64,000 nucleotides of DNA from Phymatolithon calcareum. Lineage: Eukaryota; Rhodophyta; Florideophyceae; Hapalidiales. The position numbers were made by a program, and so were the translations under genes. Shown in pieces: positions 31,663 to 45,163 of the stretch. The stretch lies in contig OZ345370.1 in assembly GCA_977006965.1 (NCBI GenBank), positions 682,001 to 746,000 of the forward strand, written 5' to 3'. Numbering within the stretch: position 1 is the first letter of the stretch; each line of letters begins with the position of its first letter. The notes beneath the pieces were generated by a model that searched no databases, was not told the origin of the DNA, and saw nothing but the letters and a program-made list of their open reading frames with translations.

Positions 31663-34600
31663 ATGTCATTTCAACGAGACATTCATGCGGGTGAGAGAAG
31701 GCAAAGCGACGACGAACTTCTTTTGCTTGGTATCTTGCGGGATCTATGCAACGCGTATGTGTCTACGATTTTTGTCGACTTTTCTTTTCGTTGTGCAATC
31801 ATTCTCTAACCTTGAAACTCTCCTATTTGAACGTCTCAGGTCTTCGAATGACGCGCGAACAGTTGCGGCAGCCCAGCTGCGGGAAGCGGTTGAGAATTTG
31901 GCGGAAGACTCAGCGTCACCGGGTTCAAATAATCCCGCGATAACAACCTTAAACAACAAGTTGCAATTGTTGCTGAAAAGCAGTCGGAAGGAAGAGCGTC
32001 TCGCCGCAATCGGCGTCATTCGCCATTTGTTTCGTGGAGAAGCAGAGACGCTGGACAACCGCGTCCAACGAGCCTTCAACGCATTTCGAACTCTTTTTCA
32101 CACAGACGTTACCGATATGGAGACCGCCAAAGCGGCTGCTCGTTTAGCAGGAGACCTCAGCAGCTGTAACAAGCCTTTTTGCGACCAGACAGTCGACTAC
32201 CTACTGCACTGCTCACTGGAACATCTTTCTGCCCAACCACGAGGTACATCATCCACAGATTCGGCAAAGTGTGCCGAAACTCGCGCTGTATCTGCTATGG
32301 TGGTCGCAGAGCTTTCAGTTTATGTCCCGGAATTCGTTTTTCGTGAGAAGGGGAAGATTCGCGTTGCATTGTGGCAAGTGATACTGGACGAGTCACGTCA
32401 TGTACGTGAAAATGCTGTCCGGGCTATGCAAGCGCTACTTGATAATGTCGTTGATCGAGCGAGCGCAGTAGACAGCACCTCGGCAGTGGACGAAATTCTG
32501 CAGGAGATGCTGCTTGTAATGCCAACCGCCATGCGCCCGCTCCAGAACCCAACACCGAGGCTCACGGATACCCTTCACGTTTCTGGAAAGCCTGCGTGGA
32601 TCTTGCATGGACTTCTACTTTTGTTGGCGTCACTGATTCAGGACAAGAAGACATGTGATAATGTGAGGAAGCATTTCACCGAGCTATGCAAGCTTATAAT
32701 TCCTCTTCAACGGTGCGCCGATCCGTATGTCCGCGAGGCGGTTGCGTTTGTTCTACCGGAAATTGTCAAGTTGAGGAGGGAAGCCTTTGTGTCGAAATCT
32801 TTCCTTGACATTGTTCACAAGACTACTATGCAGCTGGGCCAAAGCAGCAGGCTACCTGTTATTGACAAAGGGAGGTCGTTGGAGGCGTTGGGCAAGATTG
32901 CTAACGAAGTCGGAGCAGCAGCTTACGATTCTTATTTGCTGGAAGTGCTAATGTATTGCGAGCTTCACCTCACGAAGATGCAAGAGGGACCAAGTTGTGT
33001 TCCGCAGAAGTACGTGTTATCCTGTCTAATGTATCTCGCCAAGTGTTCGCATGGATCGCGCAAGTTTGAGTTCAAGATGCGTCGAGGGTTATTGCAGAAG
33101 ATTTTCGAAGCGACATTCACCTATGAGCTTGTTCTCGCGGTCTGCGAAATTCAACGAGCTGTCCCTTCTTTGGCAGAAGCCGTCGAATTTCGTCTCATCA
33201 ACATTATTGCAACTACATTGCGACACGGGCAACTGCAACTTCGCAAAGGAAATCAAAACCTATCCGGACATCGGAGCATGGGCATTGTTGTTCCTAACAA
33301 ACTGGGTATCATGATGGGAAAGGGTGGTTTGGACCCAGGCAATGCGCTTCAAGCTGCAAACGTTATCGATGACGTTTTTCAAGGATCCATCGAGGAGGCG
33401 GCTTCCACCCAGTTGTTTTCGCAGACTGCTTATGTATACATGCTGCACAATATGGCTTCCAGTGGCGACGCGGCGCACATCGGATCTTATGGCTCAAGCT
33501 TTGAAAGTCATAGCCTCAGGGATTCGTCATTTCAATCTTTTCTGCAAGATCGCAGAATTCACGAGGATGCTAACGATCAAGTTGCGAATCTCGACTTGCT
33601 TGCTGACAAAGCACAGTCACCGTGCGTCGCTTTGAGGGCCATCGAGCACTATACTATCTTCAAGATGAAACCAGGGGATATATCTCTTTTCACAAAGCAA
33701 TTCGTTTTGGACTACCTGGATTACGAAAATGTGAAAGTTCGCTTTCTTGCCGTTCAGTCCTGTGCAAAATTGACTCAGACTGCCGTGAAGTCGTGGAATG
33801 AATTACAACAAGAAGGAGGCTGTGCTCGTCGTCTCCGCCCAGACATTCAGAAGATTATTTCAAAGATTGTTGCTCTCTCCGTAACGGATCCATCTCCCGA
33901 GGTGCGAACAACTGCGCTTTCTGTCCTTCAAGACAAGGAGGATTTTCATCCTTACATTGTGCAACCTGATATTCTGAAGAAGCTGTTTCTATGTCTCTAC
34001 GATGAACACATTGGCGTTCGATTGCGATCGTTGACTTTGGCGGGTCGACTGAGCCAAAAAAATCCAGCTCATGTGGTCATACCCCTGCGCAAGTTCTTGG
34101 CATATATTTTGAATGTTCTTAGAACCAAAGGAGATTTCTTGTCTGGCATGCGCAAGGAGTGCACTCGCCTTCTTCAAGTTTTTATTCAGGATGCCAGGCA
34201 TGTCGTGGATTATTTTGCTGAAGGCGTCCTTGAGGCAATGATCTCCCGGTTGAAGTGCGCTCGTGCGCTGAACGATCGAAATTCTGCGAAGCCTGTGTTG
34301 ATATCCATCGGTGAGTTAGGAGGAATTTCGAGTCGTATCAATCTCAACAACTATTGCGACCAGCTGGCCCCTGTAATTGTGTCTTATATATTGGACGAGA
34401 CTTCAGCGGATTCTGCGTTTTGCAAGCTTGCCATTCATGCATTGCTCAAGCTTGTGCAGTGTACTGGTTATGTGATACAGCCATACGAGAAATTTGAGAG
34501 GCTTTTGCCAGGTCTTTTAAGGCTGCTTGGCAACGAGGTAGACCCCACAGTGAGATTGGAAATCGAAACATTGCTGGGTTGCCTCGGCGCCGTTGACCCG

Positions 34601-37600
34601 TCAAACCACAGAGACGCTTCGCTTCCTTCCCTTGCTGGAAGTCTCCACGTACAGGCGCGAGCCAAGAACGAGCAGACGCCCAGACTCCGCCGCATGAGAA
34701 ACCGGTTTGCGAATGGGACGTCTCTTCCAACCTCAATTGATGGGTTTTCTTATGCGGAGGACACATTCGGGAACGCGCGAAACAAGGCAACTGTGCTGCA
34801 AGCCGCGGCGTCGCCTAATCCAGAATTCCCAGATGCAGTTCATGTCCCTGTTGTGTCAGTCGAGCTCTTTGCTGTTGGGCCGGAGAAGCTGAAACGAATC
34901 ATCCGAGGATATGTTCCAATTTGGTCGAAAACTGAGCACATTGAAGTGTCCTTAGTTGGACGGTTGGAGCATCCCTTCACGACGAGCAAAGATTACTTTC
35001 CTTCAGTTGCTCTCGACAGGCTTTTGTCCTTGGCGCGCAATGCCAATAAGAAACAGCAGCACCGGGAGGTGTTTGTGGCAATCATCGAAATTCTGACCAT
35101 TTATCGGGAAGTCTCCTTTTTGGATGTCGTATTTCCTTGCTTGTTGTGGGTTTTGCGACCAGAGAAATCTGCAGGGGCAAAGCTGTCGTCATTTTCTGGA
35201 TTTCAAGACTTCGTCATGGCTCGTCTCACTGAACTCGTCGTAGTAGGGCAAGAAGCTTTCGGCCCTTACGTGTTCGATACGATCCTTCTTATTATGCAGT
35301 ACATCAAGGACACTCGCTTCTCCCCGAAATGTGTTGTGGCAGTTTGCAAACTGCTGAGGACGATCAAAATTGCAATTGGGGATCCTTCATTCTGTCCCAT
35401 TGTCAGTACGATCTTGTCGTTATTGTTGGAGGCATTATCTGAAGAGCATCGCTGCAACGTACTCATTGCAGAAGCCGTATTGCGTACCATCCAATCCTTT
35501 GGTTCAATGCTCAAAGATTCCTCTGCAATTGTTATTGGTACGGTTGTGAATGTCGTCGAAACTGCTGATAACCCTGCTGTGCAACAATGTGCATTGCGCA
35601 CCTTACTGTCTCTTCTATCTGATGTTCCCTTGGATGGGACCATATCGGTCGTACTACACCCCTTAATGCGATTGCTTGCGAACGGCGGAGAGTCCGAAAC
35701 TGCATCTTGTGCCAATGGCGACCTTGAAATTCATGATAACAGCTTTGGCGGGCACGCCTCGTTCACAAATCTATCTGATGGTGCGGCAAAAGCCATAGCA
35801 ATCATTGTCTTTCGGGCTCCTGAGTCCTTCGCGGTTTTCGCACCTGTCGTTGCCAAAGCCCTAAAAGCAAATCCCATTGGGGGTTCTGAAGATTTCGGGA
35901 AGCAGGAACTACAATCTGTCTTGTTGCGAAATAATACCGAGGTTGCAGCGTCAGTTTTCGGGTTTTCTTCAATACAAGTTCAACAAATATTGTCAGTTGG
36001 AGAAGCCAGCAGCCATCGCTCGTGGGGAAATGTCGGGAGCAATGTGGGTTCATCGACCGATTCACAGGCTGATTTCCCAGCAAATGGGAATCCTGAAGCA
36101 CCAGGGGAAGACATCGAGCACGCCCCGCAGAATAGCTCAGAAGCAGAATTGCTCAGGATGTTTCGAATCCGGGATGATTTCTCAGCTGAAGAGTGGGAAA
36201 GTTGGAGAATGAACCTTGAAATTGGGCTTATCAAGCATTCGGGCTCTGCCTCTATTCGCGCTTGCCTCTTCATGTTTGACAATAACGCGAATGTGGCTAG
36301 GTCATTGTTCAATGCCGCTTTTCTTTCCTGTTGGTCGCAACCCGAGGGCGGCGTACCGCTGTCCGTGGATTCACAGATCAGCATCACGAATGTCCTTCTT
36401 CACGCTTTGCAGTCGGAAACTATGCCACTCAATGTCACACAGTTGATTTTGAATCTGTTTGAATACATGGAACATGACGAAAGACCTCTACCTGCGTCAG
36501 TTAATTTTCTGGCAGAAAGAGCTTGCCGTTGCGGTGCGTTTGCAAAAGCGTTGCGTTACAAAGAAGGTGACTATGGTGCTGCTGCGAAATCTACAGGTGG
36601 CTGTTCTAAGTTGGCACGTGAGAGTCTGAACGGAGATCGTGGTTTGCTTGCTATTTACGACAAACTAGGCCATGAAGAGTCCGCGAAAGGTACTATTCAG
36701 CATTACAAAAAGATTTTTGGCACTCCCTACAATGAGCATGTGGATGAGGAGCGGGACAATGGCTCTAAAGATAATGTTGACCTAGATGCCTGGGCGGAAA
36801 GACTGGGTCAGTGGGACGATTTTTCTGAAGGTCCACGGGTTGAGACTGATGAAGATGTGGACAAGTATTCTGCATTCGAAGTTTTGCGTGAAGATTCGGT
36901 GACAAGTCCCCGATGGTCCTATCTGTTGAAGAAACTTCAAAATTTGAATGACTTGGGCGAATGGAGAGCTACGAATGATCTTGTCAAACAAGCTTGGGCA
37001 GGATGTGAAGGCAACAATCTCGGACGTCAAAGGCTTGCTGTGGAGGGCAAAGGAATTTCCGTCGCTTTTGACCTTTCTAATTGGAAGGAATTTGAAGAAC
37101 GAATGCAGTACTTAAGCGAGGACCCTTTCTTGAACGCGTTCTATAAGACACTTAACCTTGTGCATCACGGCAGAGAGAATGCAGAACTCTTGGGCGAAGC
37201 TGAAAACAACCTAAACGTTGCCCGGCGTCAACTTGATATCCAGCTCACTGCCAGACTTAATGAAGGCTATCCGCGCGCGTATCTGGATGTCGTGCACGCC
37301 CAAACTCTTGTGGAGCTGGAGGAAATGATATCATATCTACGACTTGAGCCGGCAATGAAGACTCTCAATCATGTCCGTATCAGGCGCATGTGGAAAGACC
37401 GGCTCGACGGGTGCAAGTACGACCAGTACATCTGGTACAGACTTTTGATGATTCGGGCACTGGTCTTGCCCCCGGAGGAGTCTAGAGATCAATGGATTGA
37501 GTTTTCTGCGCTTTGTCGGAAGAGTAACCGAATGCCCCTGGCTAGTGAAGCTCTTCGGATGTTAGTTTTGCCGGGTCTACCGCAAATTGCGGAAGCGCAC

Positions 37601-40357
37601 AGGAACAACCTTCGTGTTGAAGACATGACTGTGGTCGAATTGAGAGGAATACCGGATTTGGAAACTCGATACGCTGTGTGCAAACATTTATGGACTATGG
37701 ACAAGCGCGTTGAAGCTTACGAAGTCCTCAAAAGCAGTGCTGATGAGTACAGACAGGCGGCCGAAAGCTGGAAAACGACAAATCCCGTTTTTTGTTACTC
37801 ATCGTCACTGGAGCCTGAAGCTGAATCGGATCGAGCGGAAGTTGTATTGGCTTCAGAGGTGCTTTTGAAAATTGGGAAGTGGAGCTCCAGGCTCGCGAGC
37901 GATGGAATAGAAGAAGTTGATGCATCGCATTCGATGGCAATTAATTACGCTCAGCAAGCCGCGCAAATGAGGCAAAACTTCTCCAAACCCTGGCATTGGT
38001 GGGCTAAATTCAATTACGACCACGCAAAGCTGATAATGGAAGCCGCTGCTGTCGTGGTACCAGGGCCCTCATCGAGTATCTCGAGGAGGCGACCAATGCT
38101 GACGAAAGAAGCCAAAAATTATCTTACATCCGCAGTTAATGGATATTTCAATGCCATCAGATTTGGTGGGAAAACGAGTTTGGAAGATGCCTTGAAGATC
38201 CTTACCATGTGGTTCAAGTATGGCAGTGTTGCGCAGATGCACATTCATTTTGACAAGGGTTTTGAGCATAGTCCGGTTACAGGGTGGTTAGAAGTTATCC
38301 CGCAAATCATCGCAAGGCTGCATTCTTCCAGTCGAAATGTCCAAGCAGGGATCGAGCAATTGTTGGTAAGAATTGGCAACGAGCACCCGCAAATGGCGGT
38401 CTACAATTTGATTGTGGCGAAAACTACACCTGGGCCGCACAACCACCGTCGTTTAGCCGCCAAGCGAGTCTTGAAATGCATCAAACGCAAACACTCCAAC
38501 ATTGTATCGCAAGCTGAAATGGTAGCACACGAATTGGTAAGAGTTGCAGTTCTTTGGAGCGAAATGTGGTACGAGACACTCGACGAAGCTTCAAGGTTGT
38601 ATTTTGGAGAGCGGGACATCGATGCGATGATTCAGTGTGTGCGTCCACTGCATGAAATGTTGGAAAAAGGTGCTCAGACATCATACGAGAAAGGTTTTGT
38701 GGAGCTATATGGGCGGGAGCTCAATGGAGCTGCTGAGCATCTTGCGCGACTAGTGGAGGGGCGGAGGAGAGGACTTGGATATGCCGAATTGCAGTCAGTC
38801 TGCAGCAATTTGTGGGAGATGTACTATTATGTTTATGGCCGACTTCAGAGCCACCAGAAGCTGATGAGCGCTCTCGATCTCAGCAAGGTGTCGCAGCATC
38901 TCAAGCATTCTTCAGACCTGGAGCTTGCTGTTCCAGGAACGTACGACCCCTCTGAAAAAGAGGTGGTCAGTATCCAATCGTTCAGCGCGCACCTTCGCAT
39001 TATTCAGAGCAAGCAGAGACCTCGCAAATTGTCTATCCTCGGCAGTGATGGTCATCAGTACGACTTTCTGCTCAAGGGGCATGAGGATTTGCGACAAGAC
39101 GAAAGGGTGATGCAAGTATTCGGTCTCATCAATCAGATTATGAGCCGCAGTCATATTCGCTCTCTTCGCAGTGGGTGTGACATCAAGCGATACGCGGTCG
39201 TGGCGCTATCGAGTAACGCCGGATTGATTGAATGGGTTCCCAACTGCGACACAATGCATGCATTGGTAAAAGATCATCGTGAATCCCGCAAGATCATGCC
39301 GAATATCGAACACAAGGTCATGACCCGAGTCGCCCCAGAGCCCGATAGACTGCCACTCTTGTGCAGAGCTGATATATTCAACTTCATGCTGGAGAATACA
39401 AGCGGCGCAGATATTTCTCGAGTTCTTTGGCTAAAGAGCCGGAGCTCGGAGGCTTGGTTGGATCGGCGGACCACTTATGCTCGTTCTCTTGCGTCATCGT
39501 CAATGGCAGGTTATCTCTTGGGACTGGGCGACCGGCATCCGTCAAATTTGATGATCGACCGAACGTCAGGAAAAATCATGCACATCGACTTTGGGGATTG
39601 TTTCGAGGTTGCACAAGCACGAGACAAGTACCCCGAGAAAGTTCCGTTCCGCCTGACGCGGATGCTGGTGAATGCGCTTGAGCCGTGTGGTGTGGAAGGT
39701 TATTTCCGGCACACATGCGAGGCTGTCATGCGTGTATTACGGAATGAAGAAACTGCTGAGTCTCTAATGTGTATGATGGAAGCGTTTGTGCATGATCCGC
39801 TGCTGCGAATGAAGCTTGTGGGAGGAGAAGAGCTGCAAAGGTTGAAGCAGGACGCAGACAGGGACTTGACGTCGGCGATTGATCAAATTCTGGACGATAC
39901 GGCGCCACCGTTGCTTTCTGAAAGCTTGCGAAATGAGCGAAGTGCGGCTTTCATGACGTTGGTGGAGACGCAGAGCTTAGGAGCCGCGCATTTGCAGCAG
40001 CAGCTGCTGCAGAATGAACATCATGGTCATGAGGAGCATATTGCTGGCGAGATGGAAGTACCAGGAGCTGGTCAAAACGCGCAACACCAAGCGCCGATAC
40101 ATGCCGTATCGCCGTTCACTCGAAGCCGCAGGGACCGAGACAGATTGCTCAACGTGGTACCGCAGGACAAGTGTGCTGCGGTTGCTGATGAACGTGCAGC
40201 GATTGCACTGCAGCGAGTTAGGGCCAAGTTAAACGGCATGGACTTCGGCAACGAAGAACCTTTAAATGTGGAGGAGCAGGTGGACAAGCTTATCGACGAG
40301 GCGCAAAGTGTTGAGAATTTGTGCTCTCTATACGTGGGGTGGTGTTCCTTCTGGTGA
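31663..40357 (+). CDS. TOR: Target of rapamycin (TOR) kinase, two exons
   Basis: Exons are 31663-31754 and 31840-40357, giving 2,869 residues (human mTOR 2,549). The 85-nt intron has a GTATGT donor, a CTAAC branch-like site and an ACGTCTCAG end. Splicing joins LLLLGILRDLCNA to SSNDARTVAAAQ, which fits the TOR N-terminus far better than read-through. TOR is the nutrient- and growth-sensing Ser/Thr kinase of the PI3K-related family. HEAT repeats fill roughly residues 30-1500, and the FAT domain follows to about 2200. The FRB starts near 2265 (VAVLWSEMWYETLDEASRLYFGERD). The kinase domain (about 2400-2700) has LKGHEDLRQDERVMQ, the catalytic LGDRHPSNLM and the DFGD metal site. The FATC ends in LYVGWCSFW. 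The FRB serine, phenylalanine and a later tryptophan that line the rapamycin pocket are retained. Confidence 0.95.
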
Positions 40358-40896
40358 TCGGGTCTTGTATATGTAGTAGAAATAGTTTTTCAAATTCCCC
40401 TTTGCTTAGGTGGTGCTGCTTGCGATGATGGGGTGGTTGATTTGTGGCAGGGCAAGTATTTCCAACAGTCGATGCGCCTTCTGCAATCTCAGATCTTTGT
40501 ATTTAACTTGTAAAAAAATTCTCCTGAGGTTTGCTATACTCCTTGCAGATGAAAAAGAAGGAACTGGTACTCTTGCTGAGAGAGTTACTCGGATTGCTTC
40601 AGAAATCCATATTCGCTTCTAATTCAATGCCCATTTACGAACCGCGGAAGTAGTTCATCCCTGTGCGACATTGTCTGGAAGAACGGCAAACCGAGCGCAG
40701 AAAATACAAAGGAAAACAGCAAAGTTCACGCGATCACGAGGCATATTTAAGATCTGCATACCCAGGTCCACGAGCTCGATTACAAAATTTCGTGGTCGAG
40801 AATCTTATGGCCATCTTCTTGCTGCAGAAGAGGGTATATATCGACGGTACAGAATGTCTACAGCAACGCAACGAACCACCGCCGGAATACTGAAGC
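40358..40896. other. Convergent intergenic region
   Basis: Between the 3' ends of TOR and the transporter. Short open frames overlap here without recognisable domains. Confidence 0.45.
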
Positions 40897-41994
40897 TCAA
40901 ACACTGTCGTTTTTGTCCATTTCCAGCTCAACATTCACAATTATGTACCCCGCTATAACAAGCAGGGCACCAGTGACGTACGGCAATGACAAATGAATTT
41001 TGCCCGAATAGTAGTCAAAAAGGATTGACAGCGGAACTGTTAAGGACATTCCAACGGAGCCAACAAGTGCTGATGTCAACACCACCGACTTTGCCCAGAG
41101 ATAGTCGGAGAGTACCGAACCCACTGCAGCATTAAGACAAAGCAGGCCGAGAACTCGCCAGCTGGGCAGCACAAATGGCTCCCATTTCATAAAATTCAAA
41201 AGAGGTAGACCTGGCCAGGCTCCCAGACAAGCAAACAGGCCGATGAAACCAAACATCATGCTCAAATCCACCCGATCATCATCACCCGCGATATACTTCA
41301 ACGACGTAGTGTATGTAGCGTATATGAAGGCGGCACAGATAGCAAGACCGTCCCCGAAAAGTGATCCGTCGCCCCTTTTCCCATCCATACGGCCGACGAT
41401 GGCAGTACCCGCAATCGTCATGAGAGAAGCGACGAGTTTTGATACAGAGAACTTCTCAACGCCTGCAACGGAGCTTATGGCGAGCGTGAACAGGACCGAC
41501 AACGTCGAAATTGTCGACGACGACGAGACCGAGGTCAAGCCGAGAGCTACATTAAAAATGTAATTTGACCCCATGTACAGGGGTCCGATAGTGGCAGCGA
41601 CGAAGGCTACGTCTCGCACATTGAACGTCATGTCTTGCGACTGTGGTGGCGTCTTTTCTGGGCTAGTCTCATCCGAAAGAGAATAGGAAACCAATTCCAT
41701 ATCCGGTGCGGCGGGAGATGCGGAGGGCGTAGTGTGAACTTGATTATACCCTGCGGTAACAATGCGCGCGGATGGAGCGTGCAATTTTGCACGCCATGAC
41801 GAGCGCAGGAAGCCGACGAGGAGGACAGAGAAAAGGGAAGTGGTGAGGTAGGTGAGGAAAAATGGTTGATGGAATTTGGCCTCGCCGAAGATGAACTGAA
41901 TCATCTCCGACGAGCCAACCCAAAGGATAGCGACTGCGATCGACAGCGCTATGCCAAGCGCATGCTGCCTCGGTGTTGGCTTTCGAACGGTCAT
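40897..41994 (-). CDS. SLC35F5/THI74-like drug/metabolite (EamA) transporter
   Basis: Single exon, 365 residues from ATG 41994. The frame is open further upstream, but the truncated copy at 24457 shares the same start and 5' UTR, supporting this choice. About ten hydrophobic segments are visible, starting with LGIALSIAVAILWVGSSEMIQFIF and ending VTGALLVIAGYIIVNV. The paired EamA half-repeats include SSSSTISTLSVLFTLAISSV and the C-terminal NAAVGSVLSDYLWAKSVVLT with SLTVPLSILFDY. These match SLC35F5 and yeast THI74, predicted membrane transporters of the DMT superfamily. The substrate is unknown; relatives have been linked to thiamine but the evidence is thin. A hydrophilic loop of about 60 residues follows the second membrane segment. 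Confidence 0.85.
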   Translation of the reverse strand: MTVRKPTPRQHALGIALSIAVAILWVGSSEMIQFIFGEAKFHQPFFLTYLTTSLFSVLLVGFLRSSWRAKLHAPSARIVTAGYNQVHTTPSASPAAPDMELVSYSLSDETSPEKTPPQSQDMTFNVRDVAFVAATIGPLYMGSNYIFNVALGLTSVSSSSTISTLSVLFTLAISSVAGVEKFSVSKLVASLMTIAGTAIVGRMDGKRGDGSLFGDGLAICAAFIYATYTTSLKYIAGDDDRVDLSMMFGFIGLFACLGAWPGLPLLNFMKWEPFVLPSWRVLGLLCLNAAVGSVLSDYLWAKSVVLTSALVGSVGMSLTVPLSILFDYYSGKIHLSLPYVTGALLVIAGYIIVNVELEMDKNDSV

Positions 41995-42730
41995 CTGCGC
42001 AGCAGAGTTGCTTCGACAGACAGATGAGGCGAATGAATGCGTGAATTGCGGATGCACTGTTGGTCGAGCATGCAGTGTGCGGCAATAGAAAATTTTAATT
42101 GCAATAGTGCTGTGATGCAATATGATACAGTATGAAAGAAAGAGAGTACGACGGCCCAAACTCTGTGCACACGAGGTCGTGCATTTGAATGCATGAACGT
42201 CAACTCGGCTTTGCACGATATCCTGATAGAGTAGAAAAAGAAGATTGGATCCATGAATATGCCCAGTCCAGCTCCTAGAAAGGAGAAGTGATAAAACTGG
42301 GTGCAATTCTTGCGAATAATGCGAGGCAAATTGAATTTGGAAGTATGCAAATTGTCCTTGGCGTAAATCAGTGAGTGGGTAACATGTGATATCGACTCGC
42401 ATATTTCTCTTTTATTGGTGGACGTTCAGAAATGTATACTCAACCTTCTCCGAATGCTCTGCCTTTACGCTCTGTTGTGCCTTCCGTGTTGCCAATGCGA
42501 TAGTCCTCGAATACAGAACCTTGCTGTCGATGTCGTTTCACTTAAAACGACGAATGTGGAACGAGATGAACGTAGAAGGAATGGACTGTTTTAGTTCAAA
42601 AGTAAAGCTGGCGAAGGTTGGTGCAGGTTACTCTGAAAGATGATTTGTCCCTAGCTTATATATAGGGAGTCAGACTTCCACACCAGTAGACTGACAGAAG
42701 GTGCTGCTTATGCTACTGGTAACGGCACTG

Positions 42731-43730
42731 TCAACAGGAATGATACAGTGACTGCAGCTCCGCCCCTATCTCCGCTATGGAGCCCCCGAGGAGTCGGGCA
42801 ACTTCTTCTTGATACGAGAGTCTTTCTTGCTCTCGGTCGCGGATTGCACTTTCCGTTGCCCAGCAGGGGCTTTCGCCTGCCACCATAGGTACTGAATACG
42901 TTGTACGGGGGGGGGGGGGGGGGAAACTCCCCACATCGACTCCCACGATCGATACCCATCCGGTCTGCCCTTTCCGTAAGTGGTTTTCTTGTTTAGAGCA
43001 GTCTCGAAATTGCCTCACCTTGTTCGATACAATAAACGCATAATCCCTCCTCTGACCCGACTTCCGCGTCACTTGTTCCGTCCCTGGCACCGGACTGAGA
43101 TTAGAGCTTCAGAAGCTTAGCTTCTTTTGACGGCGAAGAACGTCGATCTTTGCCTCGATTTCTTCTACCCGTTCGAAGCATGACGGTCTTAGCAAGTCGG
43201 TGTCGCCGAGCGGCATTTGGAAAGTAGAACTTAACTCACTTCTCGTCCACTCCACTATAACTTCCACACTCATCATTCAGACAGCGTTCACTATCATTCC
43301 ATCTTCCCTCGCCACCCTAAATCGTTCCCTAGATCGGCTTCGAAATTGTTCGTCATGCAAATCCCCTTGTACTCACCAACGCCTGCACCAAATCTCTCAT
43401 TTGTACCTCATCCATCATGTCTCTGAGGATTTTTTCATCCTCCGCGCAATGGATTTCATTTTGCTCAGCATGATCACCCAGCTCAACCCGGAGGACAGCG
43501 CTCTCAACATGGCCTACATCTGGAGCTCACTCGCAAATATTTCGGCTATCATCTGATCCCAACCCAAATAACTTGGTCGTCGTCCGGTCCACTGATACCG
43601 TCTGATTTTGCTCCTCCTATATCGCGGCCGTAGAGATGGAGTCTTGGCACTCAGTGCGTCTGTGCTTCCATCCTGAATTCCATTGGTCATGGTCTGCTGG
43701 GGAAGATGCAATATCGCTGTCACAGTTGGT
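42731..43730 (-). pseudogene. Decayed minus-strand coding region, unknown
   Basis: Several minus-strand frames in succession have protein-like composition. 43514-43723 reads SLRPRYRRSKIRRYQW and WDQMIAEIFASEL. The next frame continues GHVESAVLRVELGDHAEQN; a later one ends FERVEEIEAKIDVLRRQKK (coiled-coil-like) near 43110; 42731-43090 follows. Frames change repeatedly, so if real it is a dead gene or gag-like ORF. No family is recognised. Confidence 0.3.
42907..42923. repeat. Homopolymer of 17 G
   Basis: An uninterrupted run of 17 guanines. It may be a real microsatellite or an assembly artefact; its length is unreliable in most sequencing data. Confidence 0.9.
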
Positions 43731-45163
43731 TCTCGGCAGCGAGCATGAGATCTCCGATTGCTATCAAATCGCGAAGCACCTCAGTGCCACCGAGAGCAGC
43801 GTCCATCGACGATGCACGAAAATTTTCTAGCAGACATATTGCACCTTCTTCAGCTGCGCTTGTCTTCGCAAAGTCAACACTTTGTTACTTCAGTCAGGCC
43901 GACTCGTGAGCTCACGACCGCGGTATTGCTTCGCGTTGAATTCCTTCAAAGTGATAAATATCATCTTCCATTCCATTCAACTCAGACGCGTTAATCCTGC
44001 TTAGTAAGCATTTCTCCGGGGCTTCCATCCATCCAAAATATGTGGTGCCGGATGCCTACTTGTCTTTATATGTTCAGATCAGGGCGGCGAGTGCGGCTCG
44101 ATAGATAGTCCCCTGCTCTGCACTATAGACATAGGAGGCAGCGAGACTGTAAGCCCATTCTCCGATCTGTCTTTGGAGACCAGTGGACAAGAACAACTCT
44201 CCAAGTCAGGATTAATGTGTGGTCTCGCAGCACGATCTAAAGCGTGCCTCAGGTTGAAGCCGATGTGAGCTCCTGGCGTGTGACACCGAGGTATCCAAAG
44301 CCCATGCAATGTGCTTCTTCCAGATTAAGCTGGCTCCCTCAAATTCCGCATTTCCATGAAATACGGAAAATGGGGGCTTGGTGTGGATGCCAGGGAGACG
44401 CGTTTTCACATGTCGTAGACTTTATCGGACTCGATGTCACTACCTTCTACGCCTACTTCCAGTCCGTATTTTGGACACATTAAACGTGGGTGCGGTAAAA
44501 CGGAAGAGCAGTTGTGGCCTGTACCGGACCGTGAAAAGTTGGTGGGATGGGACCGGAGGATAATCGACGTTTGTAACAGATGCGGAGGCCCCAAAATCGT
44601 AGTTTAAGGATGTGGACGCGACGACCGGGGTCGCCGAGTTACAGCGTATCCAGGAAAAAGAGGCCGCCGAAATGCTTAGGAGATGCAAACCCTTGGAATT
44701 GAGTCTGCAGAACGGCTATGGAAACTGTACGATCCAGCGTCTGTGGCTCAGAAATAAGCCAGTGACCAAGACGACTCTCCCAGACAAGCCGATCGTCTCA
44801 CACAGACGTGTAGGGGTCATACTAAACAGCACATGGGGAACTGTCGTCCGATTTATAGCATCTTGGCCAGCGAAACCCATTAGACCTGCCTTTGATTTGC
44901 CGGAAACTACGAGCACAATAAAGATGAACGGCTAGGCTATGATGCTTTGTGCCGCATGGTGTAAAATGAGACAGTGGAACATTCGATTCGACGGTGTTTT
45001 TGTCAGGCTGTCTTTCGACGGCTGCATAGGAAGTGTACCTAATAATATTGCAGAGGATGTGTTCAGTTAGAAATCCGCAGAGTTGCTCAAGTTGACTATA
45101 ATGAGACAATATCAGGGACTAATTCCGACTTAACGAATAAAGAAACGTAACTGACGGAGATAA

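Noticed and set aside
41995-42402. N-terminal extension of the transporter by about 136 codons
   Set aside because: The opening codon is not ATG, the residues lack family similarity, and the truncated copy at 24457 shares ATG 41994 with a homologous 5' UTR.
44936-45030. LINE-type C-x-x-C...H...C zinc finger
   Set aside because: One frame reads DALCRM, then a stop, then NETVEHSIRRC, which is suggestive, but it is too short and broken to call.
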